DNA of 64,000 nucleotides from Roseateles_E cavernae (GCF_040187885.1 NZ_JBDPLH010000001.1:806001-870000); one strand, 5' to 3'. Counted from the first letter of the stretch, positions 1 to 7,229 are shown. A program made the numbers and translations. Notes: generated from the sequence alone by a model not told the origin.

Positions 1-30
1 CCCATCTTTGGCTTCGACGAGCGCTACTGA
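1..30 (+). CDS. 3' end of a truncated upstream gene
   Basis: Frame 1 reads PIFGFDERY and then TGA at 28-30. This could be the last nine codons of a gene that starts before the window. It would converge with the PAP2 gene on the other strand and overlap its stop by a few bases. The fragment is too short to identify. Confidence 0.3.
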   Translation, partial: PIFGFDERY

Positions 31-857
31 GGGGGCTGGGTGCCGCCACGCCGGTAATAGCGCCCCAGCTCCACACTGACGATGCAGACGCTGAGCCAGG
101 CCAGGCCGGAGGCGAAGCCGGCGGCCACATCGGTGGCGAAATGCACCTGCAGAAAGACGCGGCTGCAGCCGACCGTGAAGGCCAGGGCGGCCGCCGCCAG
201 CACGGCCGGCAGATGCCAGACGGCCGGCAGGCTGCGCAGCGCCAGATAGGCCAGCATGCCGTAGGCGACCACGGCGCCCGAGCTGTGGCCGCTGGGGAAG
301 CTCCAGCCCAGCTCGCTGACCAGGCCGTGCTCGTGCACCGGGCGGGCGCGCTCGAAGATGCGCTTGAGCAGCGGATTCAGCAGCCCGTTGCCGCCCAGCG
401 CCAGCACCCAGCCCAGCGCCAGCGCATGGCGGCGCTTGAAGAGCAGCAGCAGCGTGACGACCACGCCCAACAGGCTCAGGTTCAGCACATCGCCGAAGCG
501 GGTGAAGCCGGCGAAGGCGCGCAGCGTCGCGGCGTCGACATGCTGGCGTATCGAGGCCGTCAGCGCTTCGTCGGCCAGCGCCAGCGTGCCGCCACGGCCC
601 AGGTGTTCGGCAATCTCGGCGAACAGCCCGGCCCCGCCCAGCAGCAGGCCGAAGCCGGCCAGTGCGTTCAGCAGCACGAAGCCGCTGGGCGGCAGCGCGC
701 TGCGGGCGCGCGGCAGCAGATGGCGGTCCAGCGACCACCACAGCGTGGCCGTGGCGAGCAGCAGCAGCATCAGCAGGGCCAGGAAGACGGGCAGGGCCTG
801 GGCGCCCGTCTGGGTGGCCAGGGTGACGAGGGGGTGGTCCAGCGGCGTGGCGGTCAT
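24..857 (-). CDS. PAP2-family membrane phosphatase
   Basis: A 277-residue integral membrane protein of the PAP2 (phosphatidic acid phosphatase type 2) superfamily, which removes phosphate from lipid phosphates such as undecaprenyl pyrophosphate or phosphatidate at the outer face of the inner membrane. The three catalytic motifs are all visible: KRIFERARP at residues 165-173, PSGH at 188-191, and SR at 232-233 with His239 in the third motif. About six hydrophobic segments are present, two before residue 85 and four after 120. The start at 857 gives a short N-terminus before the first membrane segment. The exact lipid substrate cannot be told from sequence. It diverges from the first DUF4148 module. 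Confidence 0.9.
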   Translation of the reverse strand: MTATPLDHPLVTLATQTGAQALPVFLALLMLLLLATATLWWSLDRHLLPRARSALPPSGFVLLNALAGFGLLLGGAGLFAEIAEHLGRGGTLALADEALTASIRQHVDAATLRAFAGFTRFGDVLNLSLLGVVVTLLLLFKRRHALALGWVLALGGNGLLNPLLKRIFERARPVHEHGLVSELGWSFPSGHSSGAVVAYGMLAYLALRSLPAVWHLPAVLAAAALAFTVGCSRVFLQVHFATDVAAGFASGLAWLSVCIVSVELGRYYRRGGTQPPQ

Positions 858-885
858 CGGTGCGGATAGTGAGGGAAGCGCCGCA

Positions 886-972
886 TCATGCCGGAATCAG
901 CAATAGTGCATTGAAGCCAGCCTGGTTTTTCCGGAGCGCCCGAAGTTTCACAGTAGAGCCCATGGACACGGC
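886..972 (+). promoter_or_regulatory. Leader block A, copy 1 (upstream of DUF4148 gene 1)
   Basis: An 87-bp block that aligns without gaps to 4391-4477 and 6570-6656. Each copy runs from TCATG to CATGGACACGGC and contains a conserved ATCAGCAA near its start and a TTTTTC run in the middle. It ends 51 bp before the start codon. It probably carries the promoter and the start of the 5' leader. No clean sigma-70 -35/-10 pair is obvious, so the sigma factor is unknown. Confidence 0.7.
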
Positions 973-1023
973 GGGTGCCGGGTCCAAGCAAAACCCCCGA
1001 AGCTGAAACCCAAGGACCCCATC

Positions 1024-1476
1024 ATGAACAAGCTGACCCTGATTGCCCTGTCCACCCTGCTGAGCGCCGGCGCCGCGATGGCCGACGGCCTGAGCCGCGA
1101 TGAGGTGGTGGCCGAGCTGGTGCGTGCCCGCAATGCCGGCGAACTGACGGCGCTTCAAAGCGAGAGCTATGGCGGCTACGGCCTGAAGGTCGCGGCGAGC
1201 AGCCTCAGCCGCGAGGCGGTGACCGCCGAGCTGCGGCGCGCCCAGCAATCCGGCGAGCTGGCCCGCCAGGAGGCCGAGCGCTATGGCCTCTCGGTCGCGC
1301 CGATTGCCTCGACCAAGACGCGTGCCCAGGTGCTGGCCGAGCTGCAGACCGCCCGCGACAGCGGCGAGCTGGCCCTGCTGAACAGCAACAACCCGGGCTA
1401 CACCGAGCTGTTGCAGCTGGGCCAGCGCAAGGCCGCCACCGAGCTGATGGCCGGCCAGCCCGCCACTGCGCGCTGA
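1024..1476 (+). CDS. Secreted DUF4148-domain protein, copy 1
   Basis: A 150-residue protein with a classical signal peptide (hydrophobic residues 4-18, Ala-X-Ala before Asp21). The mature part holds three imperfect DUF4148 repeats of the form S-R-x-x-V-x-A-E-L-x-x-A-R-x-x-G-E-L, at about residues 24-42, 60-78 and 98-117. DUF4148 proteins are small periplasmic or exported proteins common in Burkholderiales, and their function is not established. An AAGGA Shine-Dalgarno lies 7 bases before the ATG. The C-terminus (GQPATAR) matches copy 2 at 4533. It is the first gene of a two-gene module that occurs three times in this region. Confidence 0.9.
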   Translation: MNKLTLIALSTLLSAGAAMADGLSRDEVVAELVRARNAGELTALQSESYGGYGLKVAASSLSREAVTAELRRAQQSGELARQEAERYGLSVAPIASTKTRAQVLAELQTARDSGELALLNSNNPGYTELLQLGQRKAATELMAGQPATAR

Positions 1477-1482
1477 GGGGCA

Positions 1483-1510
1483 GGGCCGGCGACCCCAGGG
1501 CCGCCGGCCC
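1483..1510 (+). terminator. GC-rich hairpin after DUF4148 gene 1
   Basis: A perfect 9-bp stem GGGCCGGCG/CGCCGGCCC with a 10-base loop, right after the stop codon. No T-run follows, so it may be an mRNA-stabilising hairpin or a weak terminator. The other two DUF4148 copies have hairpins with T-runs in the same place. Confidence 0.45.
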
Positions 1511-1514
1511 GCTC

Positions 1515-1617
1515 GTCGCGGGAAATTGCAGCTCATCCGCAGCGCCCGGCAGCCCATCGCGAGGCCATGGCAAGCCAGGCCGGCATTGCCGACACTGCAT
1601 GCACTGACACAGCAACG
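1515..1617 (+). promoter_or_regulatory. Leader block B, copy 1
   Basis: A ~103-bp block shared with 5102, 7230 and 7796. In all four copies the distance from GTCGC at its left end to GACAC (GAAAC in copy 3) of the downstream core is exactly 76 bp. The core here reads GACACTGCAT then GCACTGACACAGC. The start codon follows 45 bp after the core begins. It is probably the promoter/leader of the small gene at 1636. Confidence 0.7.
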
Positions 1618-1635
1618 CCATCCCAGGAGCCCACC

Positions 1636-1884
1636 ATGAACACCCGCCGCCACCTCCAGTCCCTCGCCGTCCTCGCCACCGCAGCCGTCGCCGTTCTCGG
1701 CGCCGCGATGCTGGCCACCCACGCGCCCAGGACCGAGATCGTGCAGCTGGAGCGCGTGGTGATCGTCGGCAAGCGCGCCGAGGCTCCCGTCGTCGCGCAA
1801 CTGCCGCGCGTCGTGATCACCGGCCGCAGCACGGCGGCCGAGCAGCTGGCCGAAGCCAGCCTGCTGAAGGCGAAGATGGTCTGA
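1636..1884 (+). CDS. Small membrane-anchored 'VVIVGKR' protein, copy 1
   Basis: An 82-residue protein of unknown function. It has one hydrophobic N-terminal segment (about residues 8-27), then two copies of a short motif: QLERVVIVGKR and QLPRVVITGRS. Homologues lie at 5222 and 7352. The start is set by an AGGAG ribosome-binding site 7-8 bases upstream and by the shared MNT/MNS beginning. The topology suggests an inner-membrane anchor with a periplasmic tail, or an uncleaved signal. The repeated motif resembles the start of TonB-dependent receptor plugs (VVVTGTR), but that similarity is only suggestive. Confidence 0.75.
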   Translation: MNTRRHLQSLAVLATAAVAVLGAAMLATHAPRTEIVQLERVVIVGKRAEAPVVAQLPRVVITGRSTAAEQLAEASLLKAKMV

Positions 1885-1908
1885 GCGCTGGCTTCGCTGC
1901 TGTCACCG

Positions 1909-1932
1909 GGCCCGCCTTGTGCGGGCCTTTTT
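1909..1932 (+). terminator. Rho-independent terminator, end of module 1
   Basis: Stem GGCCCGC/GCGGGCC (7 bp) with a 5-base loop, followed by five T. It closes the first DUF4148/small-gene module. Confidence 0.85.
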
Positions 1933-1937
1933 CATTG

Positions 1938-2723
1938 CTAGGCCTCGAAGGGATGGCCCTCGGCCCGCAGCCGGCGCAGGCCGCTGTCCAGATGGGCGCG
2001 CGCGCTCTGTGCATCACCCTCGCGCATCTGCTCATACGTGCGTTGCGCGATCGCCGGCGGCACCGGCTTGAGCGCCCGCCCGCTGCTCATGGCCTTGAGC
2101 TGGACCTCGGCGGCGCGTTCCAGATAGTAGAGATCGTCCCAGGCTTCGGCGATGCTGGGGCCGCCCACCATCACGCCATGGTTCTTCAGGAACAGGATGT
2201 CGGCCCTGCCCATGGCTGCGGCGATGCGGTCGCCCTCGGAGGCGTCAAGCGCCAGGCCGTTGTAGTGCTCGTCCACCGCGGTGCGGCCGTAGAACTTCAG
2301 CGCGGTCTGGCCGGCCCAGAGCAGCGGCGGGCCCTCCAGCATGGCCAGCGCGGTGGCGTTGGGCATGTGCGTGTGGAAGGCAGCGCGCAGGCGCGGCTGG
2401 GCGCGGTGCAGCCGCGCGTGGATGTAGAAGGCCGTGGCCTCGGGCTGGCCTTGGCCGGCGACCACATGGCCGTCGACATGGCAGACCAGCAGCCGCGAGG
2501 CGCTGATCTCGGCGAAGGCGTAGCCGTAGGGGTTGACCAGGAAGAGCTCGTCGTGGCCGGGCAGCAGGGCCGAGAAATGGTTGCAGATGCCTTCCTCCAG
2601 CCCGTGCCGGGCGGCCAGCTGGAAGCAGGCGGCCAGCTCGATGCGGGCCTGGCGGATCGCGTCGGTTTCTTCCAGCGCGAGGTGCAGCGCTGGCGCGCCG
2701 CTGATCGTGATGGTGTGAGCCAT
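1938..2723 (-). CDS. Class II aldolase/adducin family protein
   Basis: A 261-residue class II aldolase/adducin-fold protein, a Zn-dependent lyase or epimerase family acting on small sugar phosphates or hydroxy acids. HTHMPNA near residue 140 supplies two metal-binding histidines, and LKNHGVMVGG near residue 195 is the family's conserved C-terminal motif, with a further histidine. The proteins closest in length and motif are annotated only as 'class II aldolase' and the substrate is unknown. It lies 19 bp downstream of the HAD gene on the same strand and is divergent from a LysR gene, which suggests a small catabolic operon under that regulator. Confidence 0.88.
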   Translation of the reverse strand: MAHTITISGAPALHLALEETDAIRQARIELAACFQLAARHGLEEGICNHFSALLPGHDELFLVNPYGYAFAEISASRLLVCHVDGHVVAGQGQPEATAFYIHARLHRAQPRLRAAFHTHMPNATALAMLEGPPLLWAGQTALKFYGRTAVDEHYNGLALDASEGDRIAAAMGRADILFLKNHGVMVGGPSIAEAWDDLYYLERAAEVQLKAMSSGRALKPVPPAIAQRTYEQMREGDAQSARAHLDSGLRRLRAEGHPFEA

Positions 2724-2742
2724 AGCTTGATGCCTCCCTCGC

Positions 2743-3447
2743 TCACCAGTCTAGCGAAGCGAACAGCGGCGGCACTTCGTCCAGCCGCGTCAGGGTCGCG
2801 TCGGGGCGGTAGTCGGGCAGCGGCCGGCGGCCGGTGCCGCGATCGATCCAGACGCAGCGAAAGCCGAGATCGCGCGCCGCCGCGTGGTCCAGATGCGGGC
2901 TGGCGCAGATGTGGACCACCTCGTCCTTGCCGACGCCCAGCGCGGCGTGCGCGTGCTCGAACAGCCGGGGCGCGGGCTTGTAAGCACCCGCCTGCTGGGC
3001 CGTGATCACGCGGTCGATATGGCCGCCCAGCTGGGCCACATTGCCGGCAATGATGTCATCGTCGGTGTTCGAAACGATGCACAGCCGGTAGCCGGCCTGC
3101 TTGAGCCGGGCCAGCGTGTCGACCACTTCCGGGAAGGGCGGCATGCGCGAGATGCGCTCGGTCAGCACGCGGATGTCGCTGTCATCGACCGGCAGACCCA
3201 GCTCCTGCAGCGCCAGGCGCAGCCCCTGGCCGGCCACCTCGCGGAAGCTGCGGTGCGGCGGTGTCTGTTCCAGCGCATGTTCGTGGCGGTCATAGACCTC
3301 GATCAAGGTGGCCGGCTCGATATGGCCGGCCTGCTTGCGCGTCAGCAGCTCGCGCACGGCGGCCTGCAAGCCTTCATCCCACTGGATCAGCGTGCCGTAG
3401 CAGTCGAAGGTCAGCCAGCGCGGCCGCGAAGTGCTGTGAAGAGACAT
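2743..3447 (-). CDS. HAD hydrolase, haloacid dehalogenase type II
   Basis: A 234-residue HAD-superfamily hydrolase. The N-terminal FDCYGTL carries the catalytic Asp; SNTDDD is motif II; YKPAPRLFEHA supplies the motif III Lys; the acidic region near ASPHLDHAAA closes the site. This pattern matches the type II haloacid dehalogenase subfamily (L-2-haloacid dehalogenases and related phosphatases), so either dehalogenase or phosphatase activity is possible. The chosen ATG at 3447 has AGGA just upstream and removes an unlikely 35-residue extension into the divergent promoter. It is the first gene of a two-gene unit with the aldolase. Confidence 0.85.
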   Translation of the reverse strand: MSLHSTSRPRWLTFDCYGTLIQWDEGLQAAVRELLTRKQAGHIEPATLIEVYDRHEHALEQTPPHRSFREVAGQGLRLALQELGLPVDDSDIRVLTERISRMPPFPEVVDTLARLKQAGYRLCIVSNTDDDIIAGNVAQLGGHIDRVITAQQAGAYKPAPRLFEHAHAALGVGKDEVVHICASPHLDHAAARDLGFRCVWIDRGTGRRPLPDYRPDATLTRLDEVPPLFASLDW

Positions 3448-3522
3448 CGGGAGTCCTGGGTCATTGGAGGAAGAGCGAAGCCTAGCCAGCACTGAAGACA
3501 TTTGGAAATTGGATTTGTAGTG

Positions 3523-3540
3523 GATGTGAATTTGAATATC
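3523..3540. promoter_or_regulatory. Possible LysR-type operator
   Basis: An imperfect palindrome GAT-N12-ATC with an AT-rich centre lies between the divergent HAD and LysR genes, 10 bp before the LysR start. LysR regulators usually bind such T-N11-A sites in divergent promoters. This is only a position and symmetry argument. Confidence 0.3.
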
Positions 3541-3550
3541 TAATGGCTTC

Positions 3551-4396
3551 ATGCTCGATCTGGAACTGCTTCACACCCTGGTCTGCGTCGTCGACGAGCG
3601 CAGCTTCACGCGCGCCGGCGAGCGGGTGCACCGCACCCAGTCCACCGTCAGCCAGCAGATCCGCAAGCTGGAAGAGCGGCTGGGCCATGCGCTGCTGCTG
3701 CGCGACCGCAGCGGCAGCCGGGTGACGCCCACCGAGCAGGGCGAGCTGCTGGCCACCTATGCGCGGCGCCTGCTGGCGCTGGCCCAGGAGGCCGAGGAGG
3801 CGCTGGGCAGCGCCGGCAGCGCGCTGCTGAGCCTGCGCATCGGCGTGCCGGAGGATTTCGATGCGCGGCGCATCTCCAGCCTGCTGTCGGGCTTTGTCGC
3901 GCGGCAGCCGGGCTTGCGGCTGGAGACCATCAGCGGCATGAGCAGCGAGCTGCAGCGCCGGCTGGCCGGCGGCGAGCTGGATATCGCGCTGGTCAAGCGG
4001 GTGCCGGGCGAGGGCGGGCCCTGCGTGGCGGCCTGGCCCGAGACCCTGGTCTGGGCCGGTGCCGGCCAGGTCTTGCCGGCCGACGAGCCGATCCCGCTGG
4101 CGCTGTTTCCGCAGGGCTGTGTCTACCGTCAGCGCGCGCTGGCGGGCCTGGACCAGGCGCGGCGGCGCTGGCGCATCGCCTTCGGCAGCCACAGCCTCAG
4201 CGGCATCCAGGCGGCGCTGTCCTCGGGCCTGGGCATCTCGGTGCTGCCCACCACGGCGCTGCTGCCCGAGCACCGCCTCTGCGAGGGCCTGCCCGCGCTG
4301 CCGCCCACGGAGCTGGCCCTGCTCAGCGCGAGCACCTCGCCCAGCGCCGTGCAGCGCCAGCTGCTGGACACCCTGTGCGAGGCACTTCGATCATGA
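3551..4396 (+). CDS. LysR-family transcriptional regulator
   Basis: A 281-residue LysR-type regulator. The winged HTH is at about residues 3-60 (LLHTLVCVVDERSFTRAGE then TVSQQIRKLEERLG), followed by a coiled linker and a substrate-binding domain. It is divergent from the HAD/aldolase pair and probably controls it, and itself, from the shared 103-bp intergenic region. Its stop codon lies inside the first bases of leader block A copy 2, so the repeated module begins directly at the end of this gene. Confidence 0.92.
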   Translation: MLDLELLHTLVCVVDERSFTRAGERVHRTQSTVSQQIRKLEERLGHALLLRDRSGSRVTPTEQGELLATYARRLLALAQEAEEALGSAGSALLSLRIGVPEDFDARRISSLLSGFVARQPGLRLETISGMSSELQRRLAGGELDIALVKRVPGEGGPCVAAWPETLVWAGAGQVLPADEPIPLALFPQGCVYRQRALAGLDQARRRWRIAFGSHSLSGIQAALSSGLGISVLPTTALLPEHRLCEGLPALPPTELALLSASTSPSAVQRQLLDTLCEALRS

Positions 4397-4477
4397 AGGA
4401 ATCAGCAACAGTGCGTTGAAGCGGCGCTGGTTTTTCTCTTGGAGCCCAAGCTTCACAGTGGAGCCCATGGACACGGC
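4391..4477 (+). promoter_or_regulatory. Leader block A, copy 2
   Basis: Second 87-bp copy, gap-free against 886-972 and 6570-6656. Its first six bases contain the LysR stop codon. It ends 55 bp before the DUF4148 start at 4533. Confidence 0.7.
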
Positions 4478-4532
4478 AGGCAAACAAGCCGGGTCCAAGA
4501 ACCCAACGAAGCTGAACTGAAAGGACTCCATC

Positions 4533-4922
4533 ATGAACAAGATCACCGCCATCGCCCTGACTTCCCTGCTGGCCGCCGGCGCCGCCATGGCCGATAGCGC
4601 CAGCACCCGCGAGTCGCTGCGCCAGAGCCAGACCGCCGCACAGAGCACGACCACCCGCAGCGCCGTGATCGCCGAGCTGCAGCGTGCCCGCCAGGCCGGC
4701 GAGCTGAATGGGCTGTACCGCGAAGTCGATCTGCGCCCGGCCTCGAGCGCCTCGACCACCACCCGCGCCGCCGTGCTGGCCGAGCTGCGGGCGGCCCGCG
4801 CCTCGGGCGAGCTCGCGGTGCTGAACAGCAACAATCCCAGCTATGCGCAGCTGGCCGCACTGCATGGTGGCAAGAGCGCTGGCGGCGAGCTGCTGGCCGG
4901 CCAGCCCGCCACGGCCCGCTGA
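4533..4922 (+). CDS. Secreted DUF4148-domain protein, copy 2
   Basis: A 129-residue paralogue of the protein at 1024. The signal peptide MNKITAIALTSLLAAGAAMA is nearly the same as in copy 1. The mature part has only two DUF4148 repeats (about residues 42-60 and 74-93); the first repeat seen in copies 1 and 3 is replaced by a Ser/Thr/Gln-rich stretch. The C-terminus again ends GQPATAR. AAGGA precedes the ATG. Export to the periplasm is predicted and the function is unknown. Confidence 0.88.
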   Translation: MNKITAIALTSLLAAGAAMADSASTRESLRQSQTAAQSTTTRSAVIAELQRARQAGELNGLYREVDLRPASSASTTTRAAVLAELRAARASGELAVLNSNNPSYAQLAALHGGKSAGGELLAGQPATAR

Positions 4923-5046
4923 CGATCGGGCGCTCCCTGGCGGGCGCCCACGAATTCAATACAAGACGAGGACCGTTGACCCCGGTCTGCCAAGGGTCAG
5001 CTTCGTCTGGTGGTGCGTTGTTGTAGTTACCGCCTGCCAGGCTTCG

Positions 5047-5079
5047 CCCGGTGGCCTGTACAGGCCATCGGGCTTTTTT
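5047..5079 (+). terminator. Rho-independent terminator after DUF4148 gene 2
   Basis: A 12-bp stem with one mismatch (CCCGGTGGCCTG/CAGGCCATCGGG) followed by CTTTTTT. It separates the DUF4148 gene from block B copy 2, so the two genes of a module are probably separate transcripts. Confidence 0.85.
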
Positions 5080-5101
5080 ACGTCCGCTGCGTCGCCGTTT
5101 C

Positions 5102-5204
5102 GTCGCCGGCATTTGCATCTCGTCCGGCCGGGCCGCCGACTCGTCGCCAGGCTGTGGCGGCGCCGGCCACCAAGTCAGACACTGCAATCACTGACACAGC
5201 AACA
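5102..5204 (+). promoter_or_regulatory. Leader block B, copy 2
   Basis: Same gap-free block as 1515, 7230 and 7796: GTCGCC, then 76 bp from its start to GACACTGCAATCACTGACAC. TTTGCA-TCTCGTC in the first third is shared in weaker form with copy 3. The start codon of the small gene is 44 bp after the core. Confidence 0.7.
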
Positions 5205-5221
5205 CGCACAAGGAACACACC

Positions 5222-5476
5222 ATGAACACCACCACCGCCACCAAGTCTTTCGCACTCTTCGCCATCGCAGCCGTCGCCGTCGCGGGCGCCGCGATCTTGC
5301 AGAGCCCGGCCAAGCCGGCCGCCAGCGAGATCGTGCAGCTGGAGCGCGTGGTGATCGTGGGCAAGCGTGCCGAGGCCGCGGTGATCGCGCAGCTGCCCCG
5401 CGTGGTGATCACCGGTCGCAGCACGGCGGCGGTCCCCACCCAGCTGGCCGCTGCCGGCACGACCCCGGCCATCTGA
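5222..5476 (+). CDS. Small membrane-anchored 'VVIVGKR' protein, copy 2
   Basis: An 84-residue paralogue of the proteins at 1636 and 7352. It has a hydrophobic segment at about residues 8-25, then QLERVVIVGKR and QLPRVVITGRS. AAGGA lies 8 bases before the ATG. Unlike copies 1 and 3 it lacks the C-terminal LLKAK. The function is unknown. Confidence 0.75.
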   Translation: MNTTTATKSFALFAIAAVAVAGAAILQSPAKPAASEIVQLERVVIVGKRAEAAVIAQLPRVVITGRSTAAVPTQLAAAGTTPAI

Positions 5477-5513
5477 TCGAGCGCTCCCCACGCGGCCTTG
5501 CCGTGTCCAGTAC

Positions 5514-5543
5514 AAGCCCGCTGCATGCGGGCTTTGTCTTTTA
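5514..5543 (+). terminator. Rho-independent terminator, end of module 2
   Basis: Stem AAGCCCGC/GCGGGCTT (8 bp), loop TGCAT, then TTGTCTTTT-like run. It is shared by the small gene and may also stop the convergent HTH gene at 5549. Confidence 0.8.
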
Positions 5544-5548
5544 AACGC

Positions 5549-5929
5549 CTAGGCGTGCTCGGTCGGCGCGGCGATGTGCGCCAGCTGCTCGCGCAGCTGC
5601 TTGCGGCCCGCGCTGTTGCTGGCCCGCCAGGCGGCCAGCGCCAGCGCCATGAAGGCCTTCTCCTTGTCGGTCGGCGCGGCGTCCAGCCGGGTCTCGTCCA
5701 GCCAGCCTGGCGGCTTGCCGCAATGGCTCTCGATCTGGCGGGCCAGCTTGTCGCCGATCGGGCGTGCGGACTTGATCTGGCTCCACATGCTGGGTGAGAT
5801 CTCGACGCTGGCGGCAAAGGCCTGCTCCAGTCCCTTGGGCGAGGTGCCTGCAGCCAGCGCCTGCTCGGCATAGAGCTGGAACAGCGCCAGCGCGTTCTGG
5901 CGGCGTATGAGAGTGGGATTGGTCAGCAA
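5549..5929 (-). CDS. HTH (XRE-like) DNA-binding protein
   Basis: A 126-residue protein with a central helix-turn-helix-like region (about residues 27-70, including GLEQAFAASVEISPSMWSQI and then IGDKLARQIE), followed by PPGWLDE, a pattern seen in small XRE-type regulators of Burkholderiales. The only in-frame start near the beginning is a TTG at 5929, so the start is uncertain. Two palindromes lie just upstream at 5957-6002 and fit autoregulation. It is probably a repressor; no toxin partner is obvious. Confidence 0.65.
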   Translation of the reverse strand: MLTNPTLIRRQNALALFQLYAEQALAAGTSPKGLEQAFAASVEISPSMWSQIKSARPIGDKLARQIESHCGKPPGWLDETRLDAAPTDKEKAFMALALAAWRASNSAGRKQLREQLAHIAAPTEHA

Positions 5930-5956
5930 GGCTGTGCGCTTCGTACAACAGGAACA

Positions 5957-6002
5957 ACAGCGATTGTCGCTGTAGCTTGACGCGATAGTAAAGACTATTT
6001 AC
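5957..6002. promoter_or_regulatory. Two palindromic operator candidates
   Basis: ACAGCGA-TTG-TCGCTGT (5957-5973) is a perfect 7-bp inverted repeat, and GTAAA-GACTA-TTTAC (5988-6002) a perfect 5-bp one. Both lie between the HTH gene start and the small ORF at 6079. Their place suggests binding by the HTH protein and control of both divergent transcripts. Confidence 0.55.
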
Positions 6003-6078
6003 AGTGCGGCCAGCGCTGTGGGAGCCATCAGCCCTCGCAGTACCGACCCAACAATCACCCAGCAAGAAAGGCAGCATC

Positions 6079-6201
6079 GTGAACACCCGCCACCTCATCG
6101 CCAAGCTCAGCGCCCTCGCGGCCCGAGGTGCGATCGTGCGTGGACTTGGTGAGCCGAAGCGCTTTGTTGCTTGCATGCATCCGGGAGAAGGCAGCGCCTG
6201 A
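6079..6201 (+). CDS. Short hypothetical ORF (possible remnant)
   Basis: A 40-codon ORF with a GTG start and AGAAAGG upstream. It begins V-NTRHLIAKLSALAARGA, which resembles the MNTRRHLQ start of the small gene at 1636 but has no VVIVGKR motif. A strong terminator follows at 6231. It may be a real small gene or a decayed copy of the module's second gene. Confidence 0.4.
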   Translation: MNTRHLIAKLSALAARGAIVRGLGEPKRFVACMHPGEGSA

Positions 6202-6230
6202 CGCGCCCGCCCTCTCTCCTCTGACCCCAG

Positions 6231-6267
6231 AGGCCCGGATTCTGCAAAGAGTCCGGGCCTTTTGCTT
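6231..6267 (+). terminator. Rho-independent terminator
   Basis: A perfect 9-bp stem AGGCCCGGA/TCCGGGCCT with a 12-base loop, then TTTGCTTT. It ends the short transcript that includes the ORF at 6079, which supports that region being transcribed. Confidence 0.8.
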
Positions 6268-6286
6268 TGGGCCAGTGGTTTGAACG

Positions 6287-6441
6287 TCCGACTTCGGCTG
6301 TGTCCTTGCACTCCGTCGCTGCATCTTGACGGTGTTGGCAGCGCGGGATGTGCGCGGGACCGATCGCAATGGGCCAGCCCCTCGTGCAGCGAGACACCAC
6401 GTCCGACGGGACGCTCGCGCTTGGGCACAGCCGAAGTCGGA
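6287..6441. repeat. 155-bp element with 16-bp perfect inverted ends
   Basis: TCCGACTTCGGCTGTG at 6287-6302 is repeated exactly in inverse at 6426-6441. A weaker match (GGTT-GA-CG) extends outward from both arms. No ORF lies inside and no target-site duplication is clear. It could be a small non-autonomous (MITE-like) element or a long cruciform. The rest of 6268-6569 shows no gene. Confidence 0.5.
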
Positions 6442-6569
6442 GGTCGTCGAACCTCCTCCTCATCAAGAAGCCTCCGTCGAGCTCACGCCTCGGGGGCGGA
6501 AATCGGCCGCAACGATTGGGCGGCGCCGGAACCCGTGACCGGCACTCACCATGGCCCGGCAGGGCACCG

Positions 6570-6656
6570 TCATGCCGAAATCAGCAACGGTGCATTCGCC
6601 TGCGGCCCGTTTTTCCGGAGGGCCTGATTTCCTACATTGGAGTCCATGGACACGGC
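6570..6656 (+). promoter_or_regulatory. Leader block A, copy 3
   Basis: Third 87-bp copy, more diverged than copies 1 and 2 but without gaps; ATCAGCAA and CATGGACACGGC are intact. It ends 64 bp before the start at 6721. Confidence 0.65.
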
Positions 6657-6720
6657 GACGGCGAAGCGAAGCAAGCAGACCGCAGGCGAAGTCCTTCACC
6701 CAACCGTAAAGGAAATCATC

Positions 6721-7101
6721 ATGAAGAAGCTGACCGTCATTGCCCTGTTCTCCCTGCTGTCCACCGGCGCCGCCCTGGCCGATGGCCTGAGCCGTGAGCA
6801 AGTCGTCGCCGAGCTGCAGCGTGCCCGCGCCACCGGCGAGCTGGTCGCCCAGCAAGGCGAGAACCCCGATGCCATCGGCCGCGCCGTGATCGCCACCGGC
6901 GCCACCACCAGCCGCGCCGCCGTGCTGGCCGAGCTGCAGCGCGCCCGCAGCGCCGGCGAGCTGCAAGGCCGCGATGCCGAGTCGCACAGCCTGCCCAGCA
7001 TCGCCGGCTCGAGCAAGAGCCGCGCCGAGGTCATCGCCGAGCTGCAGCAGGCCCGTGCCCGCGGCCAGCTGCAAAGCCAGCAGATCAACTACGGCGGCTG
7101 A
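6721..7101 (+). CDS. Secreted DUF4148-domain protein, copy 3
   Basis: A 126-residue paralogue of the proteins at 1024 and 4533. The signal peptide is residues 1-20 (MKKLTVIALFSLLSTGAALA). It has three DUF4148 repeats at about residues 23-41, 59-78 and 99-118. The C-terminus lacks the GQPATAR tail of the other two. AAAGGA lies upstream of the ATG; an earlier in-frame ATG at 6637 is rejected because it would lie in block A and mask the signal peptide. The function is unknown. Confidence 0.88.
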   Translation: MKKLTVIALFSLLSTGAALADGLSREQVVAELQRARATGELVAQQGENPDAIGRAVIATGATTSRAAVLAELQRARSAGELQGRDAESHSLPSIAGSSKSRAEVIAELQQARARGQLQSQQINYGG

Positions 7102-7191
7102 TCGCCGACGTCGCATCCATCTCGAATCTCCTGGGGCACCCGCCCACCGGTCCGGCACCCCGCCGGCCGGCCTCATCAGGCCCGATGTGCT

Positions 7192-7214
7192 GCCCAGCCA
7201 TTGGGCCTTCTTTT
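7192..7214 (+). terminator. Terminator after DUF4148 gene 3
   Basis: Stem GCCCA/TGGGC (5 bp, nested in a longer AGGCCC/GGGCCT pairing) followed by CTTCTTTT. It lies just before block B copy 3, as in module 2. Confidence 0.6.
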
Positions 7215-7229
7215 ATGGGCCGACGGCCT

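Noticed and set aside
141..869. Long plus-strand ORF rich in Gln/Ala/Arg
   Set aside because: It is the antisense shadow of the PAP2 gene; high GC produces such open frames.
886..972. Sigma-E (ECF) promoter in block A
   Set aside because: GGAAT is present in two copies, but no consistent -10 element lies at the right spacing in all three.
6287..6441. Integron attC site
   Set aside because: The inverted arms are strong, but the GTTRRRY/RYYYAAC core sites are not present at the ends.
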